In this document: piece after piece, positions 7,007-14,302 of the stretch
How positions within the stretch are numbered: position 1 is the first letter of the stretch
Layout: every line of letters starts with the position of its first letter
DNA from: a virus
Virus record (IMG/VR): IMGVR_UViG_3300020281_001017
Span: 1-37,133 of that record
Strand: one strand, 5' to 3'
Length of the DNA: 37,133 bases
The notes under the pieces: model-generated
Told to the model about the DNA's origin: nothing
What the model saw: only the letters and a program-made list of their open reading frames with translations
Database searches by the model: none
Made by a program: the position numbers and the translations under genes

Positions 7007-7645
7007 TTAATCCATTACACACCTAAAATTATTTATCTCTATATCAAGTTCTTCATAATCTATGTTATCAGGAACAATGAATAGGCATTGACGACCACAT
7101 TCTTCTTCCCTTTTAACAAACTTTTCTACAATATGATACACAGGATAATTTATATAATCATCAAATATTATTTTTGTTCCTGCGTCAGCATATTTAAGTG
7201 ATGAAAGAAAACAACAAACTCTAAATCTTCCATCAACTAATACTGTATCTGGTTTATCATCTTGCCAGATCCAATCAGTATATTCTACAAACTTATCTCT
7301 AAACTCATAACTTTCAGGTCTACCCCAACCAGTTATGGGTCCTACATTAACATAGTGAACACCATCATATTTTTCTGCAATTTCTTCTACCGTTTCTACT
7401 GACTTAACAATAGCGTTTGTATTTTCTAATACCCACTTTGTAGAATTACCACAACCATATTCACCATATATTTTTGTATTAGATAAAATCTCTTTAAATA
7501 ATCTATCATCACCATCGAATATGACACCTTTATCAATGTCTTTTCGCCAAGTGTTCATATAGTTTTTATCAAACAATATATGACCTGACGATAATTCAAC
7601 AGGTTGAGGTGCGTTTTCAATCGCCCTCTTAATATCAGATTTCAT
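7007..7645 (-). CDS. Class I SAM methyltransferase-like protein, 212 aa
   Basis: A Rossmann-type layout is visible. EYGCGNST at 62-69 corresponds to methyltransferase motif I, KSVETVEEIAEKY at 81-93 carries the acidic ribose-binding residue, and DTVLVDGRFRVCCFLSSLKY near 133-152 and IIFDDYINYPVYHIVEKFVK near 159-178 follow the VDGR...DDY arrangement of small bacterial proteins annotated as methyltransferase-like. The substrate is unknown. The start overlaps the stop of the 984-aa gene by 11 bp. There is no capsid-targeting peptide. It may modify a small molecule or protein; a nucleic-acid substrate is not indicated, because no DPPY or TRD is seen. Confidence 0.7.
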   Translation of the reverse strand: MKSDIKRAIENAPQPVELSSGHILFDKNYMNTWRKDIDKGVIFDGDDRLFKEILSNTKIYGEYGCGNSTKWVLENTNAIVKSVETVEEIAEKYDGVHYVNVGPITGWGRPESYEFRDKFVEYTDWIWQDDKPDTVLVDGRFRVCCFLSSLKYADAGTKIIFDDYINYPVYHIVEKFVKREEECGRQCLFIVPDNIDYEELDIEINNFRCVMD

Positions 7646-10589
7646 CTAACATTCTCGCAACAGACTTTTTAAGTTCTGATTTCCATGATCTTTTATATCG
7701 TTCCTTATATTTATCTATTGTAGACTCTTCATCTGCCCATTCTTTAATATCTTTTTTACTAATTTGATTAGTAATTTTCTTATAATTTTTAATACTTTGC
7801 CCAGGTGTTAATTCAAAGGCGTGTTTTGCATACTCTATTGTGCCTAACCCATAAGATTCAGGCAATATTTTTAGTGATTGTAATATATTTTGAAACTCCC
7901 TAGGACCTATTCCTATCTCTTGAGCGATGTCGGCTGCAAGTTTAAATTTATCTTTTGCAGCCGTCACCTTTTTCTTAAATATATTGATACCGTATCTCAC
8001 TTTAGCACGATCTACGGTCATACCTTTTAATATATCTAACAACTTGTTACCAGTAAAAAATTCTAGTTCAAGTTCTTCGATAAATTCATCAGCATTTTCA
8101 TATCTCTCCGTCTGCGTCTCCGATCTTTCTGCTTTCGTATCTTCATCCAACTCTCTAAGTAGTCTATCAAGTTCGTGTGATTCACCGTTGTGTACGGGTG
8201 CGAAATTTGATGATTGACTAATTTGTTCATTTGGTTGATCTGTTTGATTGTAAGCATTAGATTCCTCCTTAGTTGATTCTACGAGGTCATACAGCCAAGC
8301 TTTCTTAACTTCTTGTTCATCAGTTTCATAGACCACATAGTTTGGCCCACGCCTGATTACCATACCAGAAGTTCCGTTTTCTATGTTCTCGACCATATCA
8401 CCAATGTTAAAAATTTTATCTTTAATATAGTCCTCTCGTATATCATTATTAAGATAGTCAGCAAAAGATTCAATCCCTTCCCTAATACCCATACCTTTTC
8501 GCACAGAATTATAAAGGTCTTTTATATCTTTGTCAGACAGCAAACCTTTTACGCCTAATGTAAATGATTTTAGGTCATTATTTTTAGCAGCGTCTCTCAT
8601 TTTACTTGCACTCATACCTGTAGCACCTTCGGCATCAGGATCTCTATCGCCAGCAGATACTATCTTTACAGATTTAAAGTTATAATCTTTACCATTATAT
8701 TTGTCTGCAAGTTTTTGAAACTCATTTATTCTATCACTACCTGCGATCATAATAACATTACCATATAACTTATCATAAGTCTTTAATATTTCCATGAATG
8801 TTCTTTGATTACCACCAGCAGGTTTAATGTTCGAGCCTTTGAACATTTTTTTCATAAATTTAATTTTACTATTTTGATCTAATGGATTTTTTCTAGGATC
8901 GGAAGAGGCACTAGCAAAAACCTGGTGATTAGCCCGTTCTTTTCTAGCGACCTGTTTCACGGTGTTCATAAGTTTTGCGTGCCCTATGGTAGGAGGGTTG
9001 AACCTACCGAAGGCAAAAACGATTGTAGAGTCTCTATCTAACGCCTCTCCGACAGACATCAAACTATCTGCTTCTTTGTCAGATAATTTTCTGTCATCTC
9101 CTATTATTTCTTTAAGTTTGTTTATAAACTCAAAGTAATAATACTTCTCTAACATTTTATAGATTACATTGTTTGGTAATCTATTTCGTACACCATACTT
9201 TTTAATATCTTCTGGTGACATCTCGCCTTCAAACCCAGACTTTCTTTTATCTAGGGCATCATCTTTCATATCTATTAGTGTGTTAATATCATCTTCTAGT
9301 TCTTTAATCTTACCTTGAATTCTATCTCTAAGGTTTTCAATATCATCATCATCTAATTCAACTAGTTCTTTGTAGTCAACTAAATCTCTTTTAAATTCGC
9401 CTTTAGCAATATCTATTTTTTCTACTCTTGCTCTAAACTCTTTCATATAATCTTCTATATCAAATGGTTTAGATTGTGTTCTCTTTTCAAATCTATCGTG
9501 TACAATATCAAAGACATCATCGGCCATTTTATTTGCCTTATCATAAACCGATCTATCTACGATTACAAAGTAATTAACTGGGTGTACTGAACCTGGTACA
9601 TTTTTACCATTTACTTCTCTAACTATTCCTCTTAATTTTTCAGACATCGCTTCTTTATCTTCATCTGCAACATCAAATAAAACATTGATATCTAGGTCAG
9701 CGTCTTTTCTATATCTCTTTGTAAGAATGCTACCAATTAATCTATACTTAATTACAGGTGCAACCTTATTAAACTCTCGTATTTGATCTTCAATCATTTT
9801 CTTAACAACTGGTTTTAATACAGGTTTTTCCGTATCGTAATTATCAAATACAGTTTTTGAGTAATCTTTTCTAGGTAAGTCTATGATTGATTCTAATAAA
9901 TCTTGTTTAGATATTTCTAGGTAAGGTAAAACTTTTAATGCAAGTTCAACTCCTGCTTCGTGATCTGATTCGTAATGAAATCCAGCCTGTATTCTACCTC
10001 TACCAACTCGTTCAGCGATCTCTATAAATTGTTTTCTATGTGCTGGGTGTTTCATTGATAGGTACTCAGCAACTAATCTACTACCGCAACTATGTCCACT
10101 AGGATAAGCAGGTGTTTTCATTGTTGTACCATACATAGTGTCAAAGTCCATATTCAATGCTTTTGCAACTTGATATGGTCTAGGTCTATTGTATTTGTTT
10201 TTATGTGTTCTTGTTATCTTCCAGACATCATCTATGATAGCAGTAATCTCACTTGATCTGTAATCTAAATTATTTTCATTTAGATATTCTCTAAAGTGAA
10301 ATGATTCCATAAAGTCAGAAACATAAATTGAATTCTCATCATCTTTAGTTCTGGTTGTTTGCTCATCTATAATGTGTTGTAATTCTTCTTTGGTTTCTTG
10401 ACTATCATTTTCAGGCGGTGGAGTAAGTTCTATACTTTGCCAGCCATCTTTAAAATGTTTTTGATCATACTGCTCAACTTTATCCATTGACTCTTTAAGA
10501 GCATCCTCATTATAATAAACTAAGTCTTTTAAACTATAATCTACATCTTCAGATAATGTCTTTCTAAAATCAAAAAAACTTTTAGCCAC
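7635..10589 (-). CDS. Trifunctional PAP2 phosphatase / nucleotidyltransferase / NMNAT-like protein, 984 aa
   Basis: Three enzymatic domains are visible. A PAP2-type phosphatase has K130-x6-RP (137-138), PSGH (163-166) and R199-x5-H205-x3-D209. A pol-beta-type nucleotidyltransferase has GS at 286-287 and DLD at 298-300 (GSILTKRY, DADLDINVLF). A HIGH-superfamily cytidylyltransferase/NadM-like domain has GRFNPPTIGH at 528-537 and GMSASKMR at 658-665. The C-terminal ~270 residues have no recognised motif. The GTG start at 10589 overlaps the adenylate kinase stop; no ATG occurs for 34 codons. The N-terminus FFDFRKTLSE-D resembles a capsid-targeting peptide. Domains are clear from motifs; substrates are not. 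The NMNAT-like domain could make NAD or act on CTP, and the whole could process nucleic-acid ends. Confidence 0.8.
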   Translation of the reverse strand: MAKSFFDFRKTLSEDVDYSLKDLVYYNEDALKESMDKVEQYDQKHFKDGWQSIELTPPPENDSQETKEELQHIIDEQTTRTKDDENSIYVSDFMESFHFREYLNENNLDYRSSEITAIIDDVWKITRTHKNKYNRPRPYQVAKALNMDFDTMYGTTMKTPAYPSGHSCGSRLVAEYLSMKHPAHRKQFIEIAERVGRGRIQAGFHYESDHEAGVELALKVLPYLEISKQDLLESIIDLPRKDYSKTVFDNYDTEKPVLKPVVKKMIEDQIREFNKVAPVIKYRLIGSILTKRYRKDADLDINVLFDVADEDKEAMSEKLRGIVREVNGKNVPGSVHPVNYFVIVDRSVYDKANKMADDVFDIVHDRFEKRTQSKPFDIEDYMKEFRARVEKIDIAKGEFKRDLVDYKELVELDDDDIENLRDRIQGKIKELEDDINTLIDMKDDALDKRKSGFEGEMSPEDIKKYGVRNRLPNNVIYKMLEKYYYFEFINKLKEIIGDDRKLSDKEADSLMSVGEALDRDSTIVFAFGRFNPPTIGHAKLMNTVKQVARKERANHQVFASASSDPRKNPLDQNSKIKFMKKMFKGSNIKPAGGNQRTFMEILKTYDKLYGNVIMIAGSDRINEFQKLADKYNGKDYNFKSVKIVSAGDRDPDAEGATGMSASKMRDAAKNNDLKSFTLGVKGLLSDKDIKDLYNSVRKGMGIREGIESFADYLNNDIREDYIKDKIFNIGDMVENIENGTSGMVIRRGPNYVVYETDEQEVKKAWLYDLVESTKEESNAYNQTDQPNEQISQSSNFAPVHNGESHELDRLLRELDEDTKAERSETQTERYENADEFIEELELEFFTGNKLLDILKGMTVDRAKVRYGINIFKKKVTAAKDKFKLAADIAQEIGIGPREFQNILQSLKILPESYGLGTIEYAKHAFELTPGQSIKNYKKITNQISKKDIKEWADEESTIDKYKERYKRSWKSELKKSVARMLDEI

Positions 10590-11160
10590 GATCTTCTATT
10601 GCCCCTATTATTTGTGCTGAAATAGTTTCAGGATCTTTACCCTCTGCTCTAACTTCAATAAACTTATCTTTCTCTTGTCTAAATTTATCAAGAACAGGTC
10701 CTGTTTCTTTCTCATACACTTTCAATCTATTTTTTATAATCTCTGGTTTATCATCTTTTCTACCACGAGCAGTCAATCTTTTTATAACTTCTTTCTCAGA
10801 AACATTTAAATATACAACATATTTGTAGTCAATATTTTCTTGTTTCATTCTAGTTAATTGTTTCATATTTCTAGGAAACCCATCTAATATATATCCGTTA
10901 TCTGTATCATCTTTGCCTAGTCTATCTTTTAATGCCTTCATAACTTTTTCGATAGGCACTAGATCGCCTCTATCCATAATCTTTGCAACTTCAGGATCTT
11001 TTTTCTGTAAGTCTCTCATCATATCACCTGTATAGATATGTGGTATATCAAAATGGCCTGATATATATTTTGAATATGTTGATTTGCCTGAGCCAGGACC
11101 ACCTATCATCACGATAGTTACCATACTAAGTTCTTCCATAAACTGTTTTAGTGATTTCAT
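10582..11160 (-). CDS. adk: Adenylate kinase with capsid-targeting-like N-terminal extension, 192 aa
   Basis: The protein catalyses ATP + AMP to 2 ADP. The P-loop GGPGSGKST is at 20-28, followed by the NMP-binding helix HIYTGDMMRDL, DGFPRNMKQ for substrate binding, and RGRKDDKPEIIKNRLKVYEK as the short-LID arginine region, all typical of Adk. The ATG at 11160 forms ATGA with the upstream stop and adds MKSLKQFMEELS before the usual Adk start (M13). This extension resembles the T4 capsid-targeting peptide, with cleavage after M-E-E possible. It is unlikely to be only a leader, since coupling favours this start, but M13 (11124) is a fallback initiation site. It lies between ligase-like and phosphatase/nucleotidyltransferase genes whose reactions could produce AMP. 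Confidence 0.9.
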   Translation of the reverse strand: MKSLKQFMEELSMVTIVMIGGPGSGKSTYSKYISGHFDIPHIYTGDMMRDLQKKDPEVAKIMDRGDLVPIEKVMKALKDRLGKDDTDNGYILDGFPRNMKQLTRMKQENIDYKYVVYLNVSEKEVIKRLTARGRKDDKPEIIKNRLKVYEKETGPVLDKFRQEKDKFIEVRAEGKDPETISAQIIGAIEDRG

Positions 11161-12371
11161 CCTTTGACCCAATCTTTTGCTATGTTAAAGTTTGCTCTAC
11201 TAAACTCCATTCTATCTACAAGTTTTACAGCACCTGAAGATTTAATCGCAACATATCCCTCTGGACTGGTTACTCTAAATCCACTATCTGTTTTTAAGAA
11301 TGTGCCTATACTTTGTACACTTCTTAGTTTGTTTAGTAATAAGAGTTTAGCATTTTGTAATGACAAGTAAGTTGCAATACAGAAATATAATCCCTCAGAA
11401 TTGCCTTTTATAAATCTTACGCCTGCCTCTTGAATATCTTTATACTTTCTCTTTGTATTAGGTTGTTTTACCTTATCTATTTCTTGTTGTATTCTATCTC
11501 TATAAAATCCTACAAATTGACCTGTGAGTTTTTTTGTATTACCTAATGGTGTACCTGCTCTTATGAATGAGTTAAAGTATGCCTTTAATTGAACACCAAC
11601 AGACAATATATTTGTATCTCTTTTAAGTTTATCCATAAAGATAGATCCTTTACCTACTGAACCCATAGCCATTCTTAATATATTATCAAACTTTGCCTGT
11701 TCACTAGAACTAAACTTAGCACCAGTAGCGTCTTTGTAGGTTGCGTCATCAAAAAATACACTTCTTACTTTTCTAAGACCTCTAACATTTGCACCAAAAC
11801 TAGCACTCAATGTTGAGAATGATTTACCTCTATATGTTGTATGGAAAATAATGCCGATATTAGCATTTGCGATTCGACTTGCAAGGGGAGTTCCGACAGG
11901 TACTGCATATGTAATAGTATTAGGAGTGAATACAATATTTGATTCACCTTCAATCTTAGCAGTTTTTAATTCACCTTTTGTAAATAATAAGTCCCCTTGT
12001 AAGATACCTTTGATACCTAACTTTCGCAACTCCCTCAAGCAGATTTCTAATTTTTCAGCCACAGCACCAGTATGATTCTTTCTGATGTCTGAGGATGTGT
12101 AGTTAATTTTAGGAGTTTTATTGAATACAGACTTTGTACCAACAAAGAAACGACCGTTGTCAGGATTAGTACCACAGACTATTGCTGGTGCACCATCCCA
12201 TTTTACGGTCAAACTTGTTCTCTTACCACCACCAGAAAACATTTGTCTAATAGACTTCAAAAAATTTATGGCGTTTAACGCCCCACTACTTCCATTATTA
12301 ATTATATCATCTTCTAAGTGTTCTAGGTGGGTGTTCTTTGCCTCTACGAGGTACTGTAAAAACCCTTGCAT
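11157..12371 (-). CDS. KxDG ligase-like protein (DUF6267-type) with capsid-targeting-like N-terminus, 404 aa
   Basis: The sequence shows a covalent-nucleotidyltransferase (DNA/RNA ligase superfamily) signature. KWDG at 57-60 sits in TVKWDGAPAIVCG (motif I Lys). GILQGDLLFT at 122-131 resembles motif III. GIIFHTTYRGK near 173-183 resembles motif IIIa. EGYVAIKSSGAVKLVDR near 370-386 resembles motifs IV/V with two lysines. I recall it as DUF6267, unassigned in phages. The N-terminus MQGFLQYLVE-AKNTHLEHLE fits the [L/I]-x-E/A cleavage rule of T4 gp21. Two TATAAATA boxes lie 47-63 bp upstream. The likely chemistry is NTP-dependent nucleotidyl transfer, with RNA or DNA end-joining inferred. ATGA couples it to adk. 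Confidence 0.75.
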   Translation of the reverse strand: MQGFLQYLVEAKNTHLEHLEDDIINNGSSGALNAINFLKSIRQMFSGGGKRTSLTVKWDGAPAIVCGTNPDNGRFFVGTKSVFNKTPKINYTSSDIRKNHTGAVAEKLEICLRELRKLGIKGILQGDLLFTKGELKTAKIEGESNIVFTPNTITYAVPVGTPLASRIANANIGIIFHTTYRGKSFSTLSASFGANVRGLRKVRSVFFDDATYKDATGAKFSSSEQAKFDNILRMAMGSVGKGSIFMDKLKRDTNILSVGVQLKAYFNSFIRAGTPLGNTKKLTGQFVGFYRDRIQQEIDKVKQPNTKRKYKDIQEAGVRFIKGNSEGLYFCIATYLSLQNAKLLLLNKLRSVQSIGTFLKTDSGFRVTSPEGYVAIKSSGAVKLVDRMEFSRANFNIAKDWVKG

Positions 12372-12417
12372 TTATTCGCCTTCTCCATTTATATAATATA
12401 GAATTCACTTTCAATAC

Positions 12418-12434
12418 TATTTATATTATTTATA
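12418..12434 (-). promoter_or_regulatory. Tandem T4-type late promoter boxes
   Basis: Two exact TATAAATA octamers occur on the minus strand, at 12418-12425 and 12427-12434. The second overlaps the stop codon of the 363-aa gene. They are 47 and 56 bp upstream of the DUF6267-type ATG and could drive the whole 12371-to-4468 block, in line with late expression of packaged proteins. Confidence 0.6.
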
Positions 12435-13517
12435 GCCCCTATACAATAACTTTAATCCCATATAGGCGCCTAATTTTCCTTTTTGTTTTGCCTCTCTATA
12501 TTCACTATCACTTCTAATTGTCATTAATAAAGTTAGTTTATTTCTACCTGAGTGAACATCTATAAACCATTCTTGTACAGACGAGGGATTTAAATATGCC
12601 CTAACTTTATCTATCTTAGGAAATATTTTAGCAAGTTTATCGCCTTGTTCACTTGCACTATTACCTACGGCCTTAACTAATATCAAAGGCACATCCTCAC
12701 TACTGCCAGGTGTTTGTAATCTAAATTCTTCTTTTATCCATTGTTTGGTGGCCTTTAAATCTTTATTAATCATATTACACATATGTTCTCTACAAACTTT
12801 ATTTTGTATATTATAAAAGTCATCAAACTTTTTAGGATTTGATAAGAATAATTTTAGAACATTAGCCTGAACCTCAGGTCTAGGTTTTTGTGCCTTACCT
12901 GATATATCTAACCAGTTTTCTGAATTTAAACTTTTAGGCATACCTGGTATTTTAGAATAACATTTATTCCATAGTGCTCTTTTTAATTTTACCTCTGAGG
13001 TACGATCAGATTTAACCCACATATCTTTTTTGATTGTAGTTCTAACATAACTATTCATCTTAGGCTCTGCTGACTTAGCAGATCCTGCCTTTAAACTGAC
13101 ACCTAATATACCACCCTTTTTAAAAAAAACAAATATATCACCAGCATGGCTTTCAGGAACACCACTAGGTTTTGCTCTGTATCCCCAAACTACTTTTTGT
13201 ATAGGATTTCCTCTATTTAACTCATACAAATATTTTTGTATACCAACTGCATTACTTAATTTTTCTTGCAACATAGATGGTCTGATTTTTGCCGTATCTC
13301 TAACAAACTCATAACCTGAATCAATATCACCTTTATTAACAAAAGATTTACCACTTTTACTTGTATTTAATTGTTTCTTCTTTGCTAAGTCTAAAATGTA
13401 ATCATACATTTGATCTGCACTAGATAACTTGCGACCATTATTAAATGCTAGTGCTGGGAATAATTCTGTTATTGTAGAATTTATAGTAGTTTGATATCCG
13501 CCTGATAGGTATTTCAT
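12426..13517 (-). CDS. Putative PD-(D/E)XK-type nuclease, conserved marine phage protein, 363 aa
   Basis: The N-terminus MKYLSGGYQTTINSTITELF and the core VVWGYRAKPSGVPESHAGDI followed by FKKGGILGVSLKAGSAKS are, as far as I recall, conserved in cyanophage and pelagiphage proteins without an assigned function. The arrangement of E85, D127 (HAGDIFV) and S-L-K at 141-143 after a short strand and turn matches the D...xxK active site of PD-(D/E)XK nucleases. A Cys/His stretch VCREHMCNMI lies near 245. The C-terminus has RNKLTLLMTIRSDSEYREAK. The nuclease reading is inference. It could be a packaging or recombination nuclease, or be delivered against host DNA. No capsid-targeting peptide is seen. 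Confidence 0.65.
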   Translation of the reverse strand: MKYLSGGYQTTINSTITELFPALAFNNGRKLSSADQMYDYILDLAKKKQLNTSKSGKSFVNKGDIDSGYEFVRDTAKIRPSMLQEKLSNAVGIQKYLYELNRGNPIQKVVWGYRAKPSGVPESHAGDIFVFFKKGGILGVSLKAGSAKSAEPKMNSYVRTTIKKDMWVKSDRTSEVKLKRALWNKCYSKIPGMPKSLNSENWLDISGKAQKPRPEVQANVLKLFLSNPKKFDDFYNIQNKVCREHMCNMINKDLKATKQWIKEEFRLQTPGSSEDVPLILVKAVGNSASEQGDKLAKIFPKIDKVRAYLNPSSVQEWFIDVHSGRNKLTLLMTIRSDSEYREAKQKGKLGAYMGLKLLYRGYK

Positions 13518-13525
13518 ACCTATAT

Positions 13526-13774
13526 TTATGTTTGAATATTGCCTATTGTGAGAAACTTGACAACACCACCATTAGGTTCCCATTGTTTATGTTTATTTTG
13601 ATGATCAGTTATTGCGTCTGTATCTTCTTTAAAAAAGTTCTCACATAGAATAGAACCTGTAGGTTTCTCTACACATTGATATACTATCTGTTTACCTTTC
13701 TTGACCATAACAGTCTCATAAGATAACTTGACATCTTTTTTAGGTGGTCTTTTTTCTCGTTTTTTTCTAGGCAT
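13526..13774 (-). CDS. Small basic protein, 82 aa, possible Cys/His metal site
   Basis: I place the start at ATG 13774, with AAGGA five bases upstream, not at an in-frame ATG at 13795 that lacks a ribosome binding site. The N-terminus is strongly basic (MPRKKREKRPPKKDVK). The body has YQCVEKPTGSILCENFF and a later H-x3-H (DHQNKHKQWEP), which could bind zinc (C...C...H...H). It overlaps the 41-aa gene upstream by 8 bp and ends 8 bp before the 363-aa gene. The function is unknown; nucleic-acid binding is plausible from charge. Confidence 0.65.
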   Translation of the reverse strand: MPRKKREKRPPKKDVKLSYETVMVKKGKQIVYQCVEKPTGSILCENFFKEDTDAITDHQNKHKQWEPNGGVVKFLTIGNIQT

Positions 13775-13892
13775 TTTTTCCTTTATTGATTGCATTAACT
13801 AATTTTTGTCTATTCTTCTCGCCGAGTTCTCTTACTTTTTTATTCCACTCCTCGATTTCTTTATCTACTTTTTTCTTTTTTCTCTTTGTCAT
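13767..13892 (-). CDS. Very small basic helical protein, 41 aa
   Basis: The frame from ATG 13892 to TAG 13767 begins MTKRKKKKVDKEIEEWNKKV and is almost wholly charged and helical. Its ATG overlaps the TGA of the DoxX-like gene (ATGA, 13889-13892) and it overlaps the next ATG by 8 bp, so it fills what would otherwise be a 115-bp gap with coupled translation. The function is unknown. Such a peptide could be a small modulator or nucleic-acid binder. Confidence 0.55.
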   Translation of the reverse strand: MTKRKKKKVDKEIEEWNKKVRELGEKNRQKLVNAINKGKNA

Positions 13893-14302
13893 TTTACTCT
13901 ATTACCTCTCAATGCAAAAAATAAACCACCACAATAAAGTAGTAAATGAAAATGCTCATACATCAACACATACCATAAACTCTCTGGTTCTAATATTAAT
14001 ATAACACCTGTCATTATACCACAGATAACAATACCTGAAAATCTAGTAAGCATATCACCTACCCCAGGCCTAAGTGCAATCGTAAGACCGCCTACGAGTA
14101 ATCCTATACCCGCAAATAATTCACCCCAAGCAACAAAGAACCAGACTGTCATAGGTAGGCCAAATGCCTCTGCATCTGAAATATCAACAGGTAACTTTTG
14201 CAAACCTTGTAGTATGAAGATTATACCTAATGGTACTCTTAACAGCCAGTTTGCACCTTTGAAGTCTGGTATCTTTTTTAAATATTGCTCAAGTGTCATC
14301 AT
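13889..14302 (-). CDS. DoxX-like integral membrane protein, 137 aa
   Basis: Four hydrophobic segments are visible: ANWLLRVPLGIIFILQGLQK, TVWFFVAWGELFAGIGLLVG, FSGIVICGIMTGVILILEPE and WYVLMYEHFHLLLYCGGLFF. The first carries the R...G..F...G..K/L pattern of DoxX/DoxD-family membrane proteins, and E-H-F-H is in the last loop. DoxX proteins are associated with quinone or thiosulfate redox, or with oxidative-stress complexes. The gene overlaps by one base (TAATG) the upstream pseudoazurin-like gene, suggesting that a membrane redox partner and a periplasmic copper protein are made together. The exact donor and acceptor are not known. Confidence 0.8.
   Translation of the reverse strand: MMTLEQYLKKIPDFKGANWLLRVPLGIIFILQGLQKLPVDISDAEAFGLPMTVWFFVAWGELFAGIGLLVGGLTIALRPGVGDMLTRFSGIVICGIMTGVILILEPESLWYVLMYEHFHLLLYCGGLFFALRGNRVK

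Noticed and set aside
7005-7022. N-terminal extension of the 109-aa protein from GTG 7022
   Set aside because: It would overlap the upstream gene and hide the conserved MKFRDYIKE start; the ATG at 7004 lies right after the upstream stop.
8063-8257. Alternative minus-strand frame inside the 984-aa gene
   Set aside because: It falls within the coding region of the large protein in another frame and lacks a start signal.
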